Shown here: positions 56,815-63,325 of the stretch, piece by piece
How positions within the stretch are numbered: the first letter of the stretch is position 1
Layout: each line of letters begins with the position of its first letter
Source: a virus
Direction: 5' to 3' (one strand)
Length of the DNA stretch: 64,000 bases
Virus record (IMG/VR): IMGVR_UViG_3300045921_000803
Span: 1-64,000 of that record
The notes under the pieces: model-generated
Databases searched by the model: none
Told to the model about the DNA's origin: nothing
Seen by the model: the letters and a program-made list of their open reading frames with translations, nothing else
Made by a program: the position numbers and the translations under genes

Positions 56815-57906
56815 ATGAAAACTGTAGTAATCAAAAAACAATCTGATTTAGATGCTTTGCCAGACAGTTTTGAAGAGTTCACGACAATCGAAATCAGGTC
56901 GGAAAATTCAGACTGGCTTTATGTAAAAAAGGCCTTGGGCAATTCCAATGTCGTCGCCTTTGGCAATTCCAGCGTCGAGGCTAGGGACAACTCCAGCGTC
57001 GTGGCTAGGGACAACTCCAGCGTCGTGGCTAGGGACAACTCCAGCGTTGAGGCTAGGGACAACTCTAGGGTCGTGGCCTGGGATAATTCCAGCGTTGAGG
57101 CCTGGGACAATTCTAGGGTCGTCGCCTTTGGCAATTCCAGCGTCGAGGCTAGGGGCAATTCCAGCGTCGAGGCTAGGGACAACTCCAGCGTCGTGGCTTG
57201 GAACAATTCCAGCGTCGAGGCTAGGGACAACTCCAGCGTCGTGGCTTGGAACAATTCCAGCGTCGTGGCTTTGGGCAAATCTAGGGTCCAGCTTTTTATT
57301 TCTGCTTACGCGATAGTGCTTTCATCAAAAGTTTTAATTAAAAAACTCTTGGACTACTCGACAGCAGTGTTCAAGGGATGCCCTGTCAATGTTGAGGAAA
57401 AATCAAACACCTCTCATGTTCGGGAAATCCCAAAACAAATTGAGCCGTCGTTTGAAGAATGGATAAGGCGTGGTTATGTTTACGCTGACGGCATCTGCAA
57501 AAAGCTAAAGTCACAGAAAAAGATCGGTGAAATAGAGGTTTTTGAATGCGAAGAGATACTACAGAAAACCATAAGCTATGTCGTTAAGCGTAATGACAAA
57601 TTCTCCCATGGCGAGACGATTGAAAAGGCCATTGAAGATTTGCGTTACAAGGTTTCTGGAAGAGACGTTTCAGAATTTGAGTCATGGAAGGATAACCCAG
57701 ACCAAGAGGTCACAATAGATGACGCAATTGCCGCCTATAGGACAATCACTGGCGCTTGCGAGTTTGGGGTAAAAGAATTTGTTAAATCAATCGAAGTTCC
57801 AAAAAAGCTAACGCCAAGGTTGATTTTGAAAATAACTAAAGGCCATTTTGGAAACGATGATTTTAAGAAATTTTTGGCAGATGGCGGATTGGACCGCACG
57901 GAATGA
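56815..57906 (+). CDS. Octapeptide-repeat beta-solenoid protein
   Basis: A 363-residue protein. Residues ~1-42 are a short domain. Residues ~43-154 are 14 octapeptides of the form NSSV(V/E)A(R/W/F)(D/G), a regular repeat that should form a beta-helix or solenoid. The C-terminal ~200 residues are a separate globular domain (DYSTAVFKGCPVNVEEKSNT, FEEWIRRGYVYADGI, EVTIDDAIAAYRTITGACEF). A GTG at 56785 is in frame, but the ATG at 56815 has GGAGGGG and is preferred. It lies between two 39-bp direct repeats, like an insertion. Confidence 0.8.
   Translation: MKTVVIKKQSDLDALPDSFEEFTTIEIRSENSDWLYVKKALGNSNVVAFGNSSVEARDNSSVVARDNSSVVARDNSSVEARDNSRVVAWDNSSVEAWDNSRVVAFGNSSVEARGNSSVEARDNSSVVAWNNSSVEARDNSSVVAWNNSSVVALGKSRVQLFISAYAIVLSSKVLIKKLLDYSTAVFKGCPVNVEEKSNTSHVREIPKQIEPSFEEWIRRGYVYADGICKKLKSQKKIGEIEVFECEEILQKTISYVVKRNDKFSHGETIEKAIEDLRYKVSGRDVSEFESWKDNPDQEVTIDDAIAAYRTITGACEFGVKEFVKSIEVPKKLTPRLILKITKGHFGNDDFKKFLADGGLDRTE
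56941..57276 (+). repeat. Fourteen tandem 24-bp units (octapeptide repeats)
   Basis: 24-bp units beginning AATTCC or AACTCC encode the octapeptides. Neighbouring units share most bases (for example GCTAGGGACAACTCCAGCGT), and the pattern is in frame throughout. Confidence 0.95.
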
Positions 57907-58004
57907 ACAGCAAAGTCCACTGCGCACCTGTCAGGCTAAGCCCAATAACGGAGCGGACAGGACAAGCCCTTTCCTTGTATCGCAACACTGTGGGGGATGA
58001 GTGA
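57903..58004 (+). pseudogene. Short ORF ending in the copied 3' end of the 96-residue gene
   Basis: A 33-codon frame starts with an ATGA overlap at 57903 and ends QALSLYRNTVGDE, matching the EALSLYRDTVGDE end of the 56498-56788 gene. It is probably a recombination product rather than a functional gene. Confidence 0.6.
57966..58004 (+). repeat. 39-bp direct repeat, right copy
   Basis: See the left copy at 56750-56788: 37 of 39 bases match. Followed by the GTG start of the next gene at the same relative position. Confidence 0.92.
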
Positions 58005-58222
58005 AACGAATAGATTGGGACAAATGGAATTACAAAGAACTGGAAGAGCAGAACAAAATTCTTTCTATCGCCCTTATCGAGCTTGCTGATGCGCTTGAAT
58101 GTTATGCTTATGGTAAACAATCTGGCATGCCATTAAGTAAAATGGAATCTGTGGCTGGAGAAACCCTAGCCAAACACCGCGACGTTGTTCAGGCTGCGAG
58201 GGAAGCTAAAGGTGATTTATGA
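58001..58222 (+). CDS. Small helical hypothetical protein, GTG start
   Basis: A 73-residue protein starting GTG in the GTGA overlap after the right 39-bp repeat. Before the octapeptide gene was inserted it was probably the direct neighbour of the 96-residue zinc protein. Helical (LEEQNKILSIALIELADALE). Unknown role. Confidence 0.72.
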   Translation: MKRIDWDKWNYKELEEQNKILSIALIELADALECYAYGKQSGMPLSKMESVAGETLAKHRDVVQAAREAKGDL

Positions 58223-58590
58223 GCGACCGAAATGATAGGCTAACAAAAGCCGTAACCAAAATTCAAAATCGAATAAACGAATGGACAGAAGTTAGATGCG
58301 AAGAGTTTATTGCTCAGCTAAAAAAGTCAGGAGACGTTTTTATTGCCCATGCCCCATCCAACAGAATCGTTACTGAAAACGATATAGATAAAACAAAAAC
58401 AATAAACATCAAGGCTCATAATTTGATTTGTTACCAGCCATATCGTGAAGCGATTATCTTAAGGAATAAACTCGAAGCCAGCGAACGTGCGCTTAGGAAA
58501 GCGGCTGAGCTACTTAAAACTAGCACAAGTGTAATGGGCAAAGACATGACCGTTGACCAAATAGTCGAATGGCTGAAGGATGACAAATGA
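58219..58590 (+). CDS. Hypothetical protein with EASERALRKAAE C-terminal helix
   Basis: A 123-residue protein. Its last ~40 residues (EASERALRKAAELLKTSTSV, TVDQIVEWLKDDK) resemble the end of the 59225-59527 protein (EASEKALRKAAEIILEES, VEDVLSYLRGNK). The N-terminal parts differ, so a small C-terminal module is shared. ATGA overlap. Unknown role. Confidence 0.75.
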   Translation: MSDRNDRLTKAVTKIQNRINEWTEVRCEEFIAQLKKSGDVFIAHAPSNRIVTENDIDKTKTINIKAHNLICYQPYREAIILRNKLEASERALRKAAELLKTSTSVMGKDMTVDQIVEWLKDDK

Positions 58591-58781
58591 GTAGGCAGCT
58601 CAAAGAGCGATCAGATAGCGAACTATGTATAAGCCTATCAGAGGCAGCCTTGATAATCTCTAAAGAGAAGCAGAGACGAGGGCTTGCTCGTCTTTTCCTG
58701 GATGGTAAGATCAGCGAAGAGCAGAAGCAAACCCTAGAAATTCTACACGAAGAGTTGAAACAATATTATATTGTATTTTAG
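58587..58781 (+). CDS. Small helical hypothetical protein
   Basis: A 64-residue protein beginning MSRQLKERSDSELCISL, mostly helical (SLSEAALIISKEKQRRGLAR). ATGA overlap with the previous gene. The MSRQ start recurs at 58819. Unknown role. Confidence 0.73.
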   Translation: MSRQLKERSDSELCISLSEAALIISKEKQRRGLARLFLDGKISEEQKQTLEILHEELKQYYIVF

Positions 58782-58818
58782 GGATATTTGTGATAGTTTG
58801 ATGTCAGGGGAGTGGCAG

Positions 58819-59022
58819 ATGAGTAGGCAGACTAAAAAACATGTTGGCCCTGACCGTCTGGCAAGACCGGAGGTTACCAAGCATCATAATGCTACTGTGG
58901 TGTCGGATACGGAGAATGAGTTGATCGAGTTTTTCAAACCTTATGCAAAACTCAACAAATACGTCAGTGTGGACACGGGCAATTTGCTTCACAACAAAGA
59001 AGAAGAAGAGAAGAACAAATGA
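58819..59022 (+). CDS. Small hypothetical protein
   Basis: A 67-residue protein. The frame is open to 58771, but GGGGAG precedes the ATG at 58819. It begins MSRQTKKHVGPDRLARPEVT and ends in an acidic/basic NKEEEEKNK tail. Unknown role. Confidence 0.7.
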   Translation: MSRQTKKHVGPDRLARPEVTKHHNATVVSDTENELIEFFKPYAKLNKYVSVDTGNLLHNKEEEEKNK

Positions 59023-59228
59023 GTCATCTGGCAATGACTGAAGAACAATTACAAGAGTTCATACAGAAGATTGCCAACACAGGCGGGGAAGCACCCAGCC
59101 GAGTGGTTAGTTATAAGCATTATAAAGTGATCGAGTCTATGGTTGCCGATGGGCTTATCAGTGGAGCCCCATATTCAGAATTCAGTGCCTTTGAAGAATT
59201 TACAAAAAGAATGAGGGATGCAAAATGA
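59019..59228 (+). CDS. Small hypothetical protein
   Basis: A 69-residue helical protein (EEQLQEFIQKIANTGGEAPS, EFSAFEEFTKRMRDAK) coupled by ATGA at both ends. Unknown role. Confidence 0.73.
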   Translation: MSHLAMTEEQLQEFIQKIANTGGEAPSRVVSYKHYKVIESMVADGLISGAPYSEFSAFEEFTKRMRDAK

Positions 59229-59527
59229 GCGATAAGCACGAAAAGGACACGAATAAAGGTGATGATCTTCACGCTTTGGACACGAATCCGAAGGAGTTTT
59301 GGATTGACCTATCGTATTCTAATGAAGAGGTCTTAATATCCACACATAAAACAAACATGGATAAAAAGTACTGGGAATCATTCCACACAATCGAATACTC
59401 GGCCTATGAAGCCAGCGAGAAAGCATTAAGGAAGGCTGCTGAGATTATCCTTGAAGAGTCGTTAAACAGAAATGGGGCTTGGAAGTCAGTCGAAGATGTT
59501 CTATCCTATCTTAGGGGCAACAAATGA
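59225..59527 (+). CDS. Hypothetical protein with EASEKALRKAAE C-terminal helix
   Basis: A 100-residue protein. The last ~45 residues form the same helical module as the 58219-58590 protein. The N-terminal part has a short beta segment (FWIDLSYSNEEVLISTHKTN). ATGA coupled. Unknown role. Confidence 0.75.
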   Translation: MSDKHEKDTNKGDDLHALDTNPKEFWIDLSYSNEEVLISTHKTNMDKKYWESFHTIEYSAYEASEKALRKAAEIILEESLNRNGAWKSVEDVLSYLRGNK

Positions 59528-59829
59528 AAATATTATACGAGTTTTGCAAGCGACACCGGGTCGACCACACAGGCACAATATGTAGCGAATGTTTTGAATT
59601 ATACAAAAAGCAAGCTAAGAGGCGACAAATGAAAACAGTAGCGCAGATCTTGAAGAAAACTAAGCTTGGCGATGTCCTGGTCTCAGGGGTCTACAAGTGG
59701 GTGATCGTTGATAAGGACTTCGATGGGGCCACCATCGCAAAGCCTGCAAACAAGCGCACAAGCTTTGAACTTTGGTCCGTAGGGGTTGAAAGTGTGGCTG
59801 TGATCCCAGGACTAAAGGTGAAAAGATGA
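59524..59829 (+). CDS. Small Cys/His protein, possibly a fusion
   Basis: A 101-residue protein. The N-terminal ~35 residues (LYEFCKRHRVDHTGTICSEC, FELYKKQAKRR) resemble the short C.RH..H...C.EC..L family named after a nitrous-oxide-stimulated promoter. The rest (MKTVAQILKKTKLGDVLVSG onwards) starts with its own ATG at 59629, right after a GGCGACAAATGA junction that in another frame reads GDK-stop, as in the neighbouring genes. One indel may have joined two genes. Confidence 0.65.
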   Translation: MKILYEFCKRHRVDHTGTICSECFELYKKQAKRRQMKTVAQILKKTKLGDVLVSGVYKWVIVDKDFDGATIAKPANKRTSFELWSVGVESVAVIPGLKVKR

Positions 59830-59978
59830 GTGAGCCAGTATCAAAACCAAAAGAGTGGAAATTTAAAATAATCGGCGTTGAGCTTGGCAGTGATATTATC
59901 TGGAATGGCAACTTCAATATGGACATGAGTCCCGACGATTCGGTTTATTTAAACATTGTAGAATTTACAAAAAATTAG
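59826..59978 (+). CDS. Small hypothetical protein
   Basis: A 50-residue open frame starting with an ATGA overlap. It contains WKFKIIGVELGSDIIWNGNF and ends LNIVEFTKN, similar to the LTIVEFTKV end of the 62310-62666 protein. Unknown role. Confidence 0.7.
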   Translation: MSEPVSKPKEWKFKIIGVELGSDIIWNGNFNMDMSPDDSVYLNIVEFTKN

Positions 59979-59992
59979 AAGGAGTAGATTAG

Positions 59993-60187
59993 ATGGAACG
60001 AACAAGCCTAACAGGACTTTCATACGAGCAGAAGCGAGATAGGTTTGAATACTTCCTTATGGTTTACAAGACCACCAACGCCTGCATGTCTGATTCAGCA
60101 AGGGCCGCAAAGCTTAAGCCAGACACAGCCTCCAGGTGGTTTGACAAGTGGGTCAAGGGACAAATTTTTACTGAGGTGGTTAGATGA
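59993..60187 (+). CDS. Small HTH-like protein
   Basis: A 64-residue protein with AGAAGGAG in the leader. KTTNACMSDSARAAKLKPDT then ASRWFDKWVKG looks like a homeodomain-type helix-turn-helix (SARAAKLKPDTASRWF). It may bind DNA; no specific family is certain. Confidence 0.68.
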   Translation: MERTSLTGLSYEQKRDRFEYFLMVYKTTNACMSDSARAAKLKPDTASRWFDKWVKGQIFTEVVR

Positions 60188-60330
60188 AACGCTACAGACT
60201 TATGACGGAGATCGGCCAATACCCTGTAGGAACCCTGTTCACGTTTGAGCAGAAACACAGGCTAATGGAAAGCTTGCCATGGCACATGACCCGTGCTATC
60301 CTTTGGGAAACGGTCGAGATATGGCACTAG
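60184..60330 (+). CDS. Small hypothetical protein
   Basis: A 48-residue open frame starting in an ATGA overlap (MKRYRLMTEIGQYPVGTLFT ending RAILWETVEIWH). Its last ~45 nt recur, in another reading frame, at 62962-63012, which marks a later recombination. Unknown role. Confidence 0.72.
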   Translation: MKRYRLMTEIGQYPVGTLFTFEQKHRLMESLPWHMTRAILWETVEIWH

Positions 60331-60338
60331 GAGGGAAG

Positions 60339-60524
60339 ATGAAAATTGTATGGGTAGTACAGCTTAAAGGCCAAAAAGTTTTATGGGAAACTTTTCGGGA
60401 AGCATGGGAGGACTATTCCCTTCATAAAAATGACTCAGGACTGTTTTCGAATCCGGCATGGATTTATCCAAGATTAATATCTAAAGTTAGATTTGACCAA
60501 CTAAAAGAACACAACGGATGGTAG
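60339..60524 (+). CDS. Small hypothetical protein
   Basis: A 61-residue protein (MKIVWVVQLKGQKVLWETFR). The frame is open to 60279, but GGAGGG precedes the ATG at 60339. Trp-rich, with a WEDYSLHKNDSGLF segment. Unknown role. Confidence 0.72.
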   Translation: MKIVWVVQLKGQKVLWETFREAWEDYSLHKNDSGLFSNPAWIYPRLISKVRFDQLKEHNGW

Positions 60525-60528
60525 GACT

Positions 60529-60660
60529 ATGAAGTGGCTTGCTAATTTTGTTTTTGGCAAACAATGTGAACACTGTGGTGTTCGAGGTCATCTTGATCGC
60601 AGGACTGATGGCTGGAAGTTTTATAACTGGTGTCAGTGGTGCTATAAGAGGAGCGAATGA
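60529..60660 (+). CDS. Small CxxC-CxxC zinc-finger protein
   Basis: A 43-residue open frame. GKQCEHCGVRGHLDRRTDGW then NWCQWCYKRSE gives two CxxC pairs ~20 residues apart, enough for one zinc ribbon. The stop overlaps the next start as ATGA, which supports it being a real gene. Unknown role. Confidence 0.75.
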   Translation: MKWLANFVFGKQCEHCGVRGHLDRRTDGWKFYNWCQWCYKRSE

Positions 60661-60893
60661 TATCTTGGGAACACGCCCTAATTCAGGAAGAAAACAAGAA
60701 CGGACCAAAGTTTGTTCTGGTCACAGACTATCATAGCCTACACCTGAAGGGCCATCTCAGATCAATACACAAGCCAGGTATGATCAAGCACCTATTTCAG
60801 CATCTAATGCTATACGTAAGAGCTAAGAGCCTTGGCCTGCCTAAGCTGTCTCTTGATGAGATAATCAAAGCACAAAATGAAAGAGATAGTTGA
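60657..60893 (+). CDS. Small hypothetical protein
   Basis: A 78-residue protein (FVLVTDYHSLHLKGHLRSIH, KHLFQHLMLYVRAKSLGLPK), His-rich and mostly helical. Its stop overlaps the -35 of the promoter that follows. Unknown role. Confidence 0.74.
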   Translation: MISWEHALIQEENKNGPKFVLVTDYHSLHLKGHLRSIHKPGMIKHLFQHLMLYVRAKSLGLPKLSLDEIIKAQNERDS

Positions 60894-60918
60894 TTTTGTA
60901 AGTATTACACGCTATCCT
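60890..60918 (+). promoter_or_regulatory. Sigma-70-like promoter with perfect TGTAA-N3-TTACA dyad
   Basis: TTGATT (60890-60895), 17-nt spacer, TATCCT (60913-60918). The spacer holds TGTAAGTATTACA (60897-60909), the best example of the shared dyad. The leader ATTCATCAGGAGGCAATATG matches that at 55745 almost exactly. Confidence 0.85.
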
Positions 60919-60937
60919 GTATTCATCAGGAGGCAAT

Positions 60938-61225
60938 ATGGATAAAGTTACAAATATCACGGTAGCGTTCAAAGGCAAGAAGAAAAGAGCTAGAAAGATC
61001 GACTTCCATGTGGAGCGACTTAGCCAAATCTTTGATGTAAAGCACCAAGTGTTAACGCCCGAAGATTTTAATAAATATGAGCGCATGGCTTGGGATCTTA
61101 TTGACACTCTTGGTTATAAAGAAGTTACTGCTGGATCTATAAATGTAAATTATGGTACTAATGAAGGCGGTATCTTGTCTATAGAGCTTTTACCTAAGCA
61201 AAAACAGTTAATTATGAGGGGGTAA
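60938..61225 (+). CDS. Hypothetical protein
   Basis: A 95-residue protein. It is basic at the N-terminus (KGKKKRARKIDFHVERL) and beta-rich at the C-terminus (TAGSINVNYGTNEGGILSIE). First gene of the 60890 promoter. The same frame stays open after its stop for a further 34 codons (to 61330). Unknown role. Confidence 0.75.
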   Translation: MDKVTNITVAFKGKKKRARKIDFHVERLSQIFDVKHQVLTPEDFNKYERMAWDLIDTLGYKEVTAGSINVNYGTNEGGILSIELLPKQKQLIMRG

Positions 61226-61226
61226 T

Positions 61227-61313
61227 ATGTTACAGCCTTCCAGGCCATGGAATATCTACATAAGAAAAGAACTGGACGAATTGGCAAGACACCTGTTAAG
61301 ATCGGGAAGGTAA
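61227..61313 (+). CDS. Very short ORF or gene remnant
   Basis: A 28-codon frame with GGGGG upstream (MLQPSRPWNIYIRKELDELA ending RHLLRSGR). A second frame over the same bases (ATG at 61247 to TAA 61328-61330) encodes a basic peptide ending VKTRKLK and continues the frame of the previous gene past its stop. Either could be real or a relic; I cannot decide. Confidence 0.3.
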   Translation: MLQPSRPWNIYIRKELDELARHLLRSGR

Positions 61314-61317
61314 AGAC

Positions 61318-61395
61318 GAGGAAGTTAAAATAAGGAGGTTTAAGAGGAAGTTAAAATAAGGAGGTTTAAGAGGAAGTTAAAATAAGGAGGTTTAA
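61318..61395 (+). repeat. Three tandem 26-bp units each carrying a ribosome-binding site
   Basis: The 26-bp unit GAGGAAGTTAAAATAAGGAG + GTTTAA is repeated three times (61318-61343, 61344-61369, 61370-61395), ending exactly at the ATG at 61396. Each unit has AAGGAGG, so the leader has three consecutive Shine-Dalgarno sites. Confidence 0.9.
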
Positions 61396-61698
61396 ATGGA
61401 TAGCTGGAAATACAGGAAAATGTGGGAAGAGATACGTAGCGAACTTGATCGCATCTTCTTGCCTCTAACTAAAGATGGTCATCATCTTCATATAAGTAAG
61501 GATTTCTCAACGGCCCACCTTGCTTTGATCTTAAAGGACAGTAAGACACATATGGACTGGATCTGGTTTAATCCTACGAAATCAATCTCACGAGATCAAC
61601 TGCTAAGCCTGGTAAAGGTCACGCCTCCGATATCTACAGACGAGGAGCTGAAATCTTTCATAAGATCCTTGCGGTTTGTAGTAGATCAAGAAACTTAA
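61396..61698 (+). CDS. Hypothetical protein
   Basis: A 100-residue protein (WKYRKMWEEIRSELDRIFLP, DSKTHMDWIWFNPTKSISRD). It follows the tripled ribosome-binding-site leader. Helical, Trp-rich. Unknown role. Confidence 0.76.
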   Translation: MDSWKYRKMWEEIRSELDRIFLPLTKDGHHLHISKDFSTAHLALILKDSKTHMDWIWFNPTKSISRDQLLSLVKVTPPISTDEELKSFIRSLRFVVDQET

Positions 61699-61711
61699 GG
61701 AGGGGCATAAC

Positions 61712-62308
61712 ATGTTATCAGAAAAAGTTGCGTTCTATTTCCAGAAGCAAATCCTAGAAAAACTTCCTGAAGATATCAGGGAAAAGGTTGCTGTGGCAGG
61801 CGGAGCGGTTAGGGACAAACTGCTTGATGTTGACATCAAAGATTATGACCTGTTTGTTCAGGATAAAGAAACCGAAGACAAGCTAATAGAGTTCTATAAG
61901 GCTAACGGCAAGGAAGGGAACGTCAATTCTCAACTTGCTAATTACACTTATGAGGGTAAATGGATTCAGATCATTCGTGGTAAATATTACAATATGGAAA
62001 CTACCGAGTTGATCGACTCTTTCGACTTCACAATCACCATGGCCATGGTTACCATGAAACACGGTTTAAGAGTTGGCGAGTTTTTTTATCAAGGAATTGC
62101 CACTAAACATCTTCGCATTAACAGGTTAGACTTCCCTCTTTCATCTTTAGAGCGCATGCAAAAATACATCAAAAAAGGTTACACTGCTTGTAACGGCACC
62201 TTGTTGACTTTAACCAGAGAGCTGCAAAAAGTTAATCTTGACAATCCACAGGAAAATAGTTTAACATTTTATTCAGATGGAACACCTAGATTTTTGGGAG
62301 TAGATTAA
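61712..62308 (+). CDS. Nucleotidyltransferase (poly-A polymerase / CCA-adding head fold)
   Basis: A 198-residue protein. VAVAGGAVRDKLLDVDIKDYDLFV has the class II nucleotidyltransferase signature: GG (30-31), RD (34-35) and the acidic pair Asp44/Asp46 in KDYDLFV. Family members add nucleotides to RNA 3' ends or inactivate targets such as antibiotics or toxins; the C-terminal domain here (ATKHLRINRLDFPLSSLERM) looks like the usual post-catalytic helices. Phage homologues may modify tRNA. GGAGGGG precedes the ATG. Its first ~80 nt recur at 62883-62961. Confidence 0.85.
   Translation: MLSEKVAFYFQKQILEKLPEDIREKVAVAGGAVRDKLLDVDIKDYDLFVQDKETEDKLIEFYKANGKEGNVNSQLANYTYEGKWIQIIRGKYYNMETTELIDSFDFTITMAMVTMKHGLRVGEFFYQGIATKHLRINRLDFPLSSLERMQKYIKKGYTACNGTLLTLTRELQKVNLDNPQENSLTFYSDGTPRFLGVD
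61721..61799 (+). repeat. 79-bp direct repeat, left copy (inside the nucleotidyltransferase gene)
   Basis: 76 of 79 bases match 62883-62961. This is the N-terminal coding region of the nucleotidyltransferase. Confidence 0.92.
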
Positions 62309-62309
62309 T

Positions 62310-62666
62310 ATGACCAAACAAGATTTGCAATTAATTAAAGATTACGCTAACAGCCCTAGCCCGTCGCCTAGGTTACAGGCTGCGCTAAGGAAGGCTATAG
62401 ACAAACTTGAAGAGCTAATGAAGGATACTTTTACGCTCAAAGTAGTAGTTAATCGTAGGGGTAAACTTTTAGTTATCGAAGAGTTCCCTCACGACGAAAT
62501 CCATGCAGGCCTGCACGAACTGATTCCAGAGCTTGAGGATGGCGAGTATGATGTAGAACCAGGTACTTATTACGCCAAATGCATACTCGAGACCATTGAT
62601 GTTTCTTCTGGTTTTGATCCTGATTGCTATGACCAGCTAACAATTGTAGAATTTACAAAAGTTTAG
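62310..62666 (+). CDS. Hypothetical protein
   Basis: A 118-residue protein. A helical N-terminus (PSPSPRLQAALRKAIDKLEE) is followed by a beta-rich part (FTLKVVVNRRGKLLVIEEFP) and LTIVEFTKV at the end. Unknown role. Confidence 0.76.
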   Translation: MTKQDLQLIKDYANSPSPSPRLQAALRKAIDKLEELMKDTFTLKVVVNRRGKLLVIEEFPHDEIHAGLHELIPELEDGEYDVEPGTYYAKCILETIDVSSGFDPDCYDQLTIVEFTKV

Positions 62667-62718
62667 AGTTTGATATTTTGAAGTCATTAAACTTGGTCCG
62701 AAAGATATTCAAAGCAAT

Positions 62719-62874
62719 ATGTCCGAGGAAGATAACCTTAAAGCCTTTGCTTTAAAAAAGTGGAATGATTTGCTATCTGAAGAAGACCTTAAAGACGAGC
62801 TTAAACATCTTGCCGAATACGCCGATATTGAATTGGTAGAGTGCGAGATTTTGCCCAAAAAAGAGGACAAATAA
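62719..62874 (+). CDS. Small acidic protein, probably 5'-truncated
   Basis: A 51-residue open frame (MSEEDNLKAFALKKWNDLLS, ECEILPKKEDK) with no SD. The same frame is open upstream to a TGA just after the previous gene, reading YFEVIKLGPKDIQSN without a start codon. This suggests that the original 5' end was lost. Its stop overlaps the next ATG (TAATG). Confidence 0.55.
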   Translation: MSEEDNLKAFALKKWNDLLSEEDLKDELKHLAEYADIELVECEILPKKEDK

Positions 62875-63017
62875 TGCAGGCTGAAAAAGTTACATTCTAC
62901 TTCCAGAAGCAAATCCTAGAAAAACTTCCTGAAGATATCAGGGAAAAGGTTGCTGTGGCAGATGTCCCGTGCCATCCTTTGGGAGACGGTAGAGATGTGG
63001 CACTAGGAGGGGTATGA
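62874..63017 (+). pseudogene. Chimeric ORF made by recombination
   Basis: A 47-codon frame. The first ~30 codons copy the start of the nucleotidyltransferase (FYFQKQILEKLPEDIREKVA). The rest is the 3' end of the 48-residue gene (60184-60330) read in another frame (ADVPCHPLGDGRDVALGG). Probably not functional. The ATG of the next gene overlaps its stop (ATGA). Confidence 0.8.
62883..62961 (+). repeat. 79-bp direct repeat, right copy
   Basis: 76 of 79 identical to 61721-61799. Joined at 62961-62962 to a ~50-bp stretch homologous to 60286-60336. Confidence 0.92.
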
Positions 63018-63325
63018 AATATTTGATTTTAAAAGTACTGCTTATTGCTGGCCTACTTCTCAGCTTATATGTTAGCTTTATGGTTTACGAAAACAGAAAT
63101 AAGTTTTTGGTGGGCGACTGTGTTGAGGTGGTTTATGAAACCGAATTCTATCGAAACGTTTATTATCACATGATCACAAGGGTTGGCAAAAAGGCTTATC
63201 TAACAAGCATAAAAAAGGCTGGTTCCAACCGTTTTTTTAAAACGGATAATTTTGAATGGAAGTTTGAGCTTAATAGGTATAATAAGGCTGACGGCAGTAA
63301 CTGTGAGACGGCCCCTAGTCCATGA
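63014..63325 (+). CDS. Small membrane-anchored protein
   Basis: A 103-residue protein. One N-terminal membrane segment (LILKVLLIAGLLLSLYVSFM) precedes a soluble beta domain (FLVGDCVEVVYETEFYRNVY). GGAGGGG precedes the ATG. Unknown role. Confidence 0.75.
   Translation: MKYLILKVLLIAGLLLSLYVSFMVYENRNKFLVGDCVEVVYETEFYRNVYYHMITRVGKKAYLTSIKKAGSNRFFKTDNFEWKFELNRYNKADGSNCETAPSP

Noticed and set aside
56941-57276. Tandem 24-bp units resembling a CRISPR-like array
   Set aside because: The units are contiguous without spacers and stay in one reading frame as octapeptide repeats of a protein.
60539-60736. 65-codon hydrophobic ORF
   Set aside because: It overlaps the 43-residue zinc-finger gene, which has the ATGA coupling and CxxC pairs; the hydrophobic frame starts at TTG without an SD.
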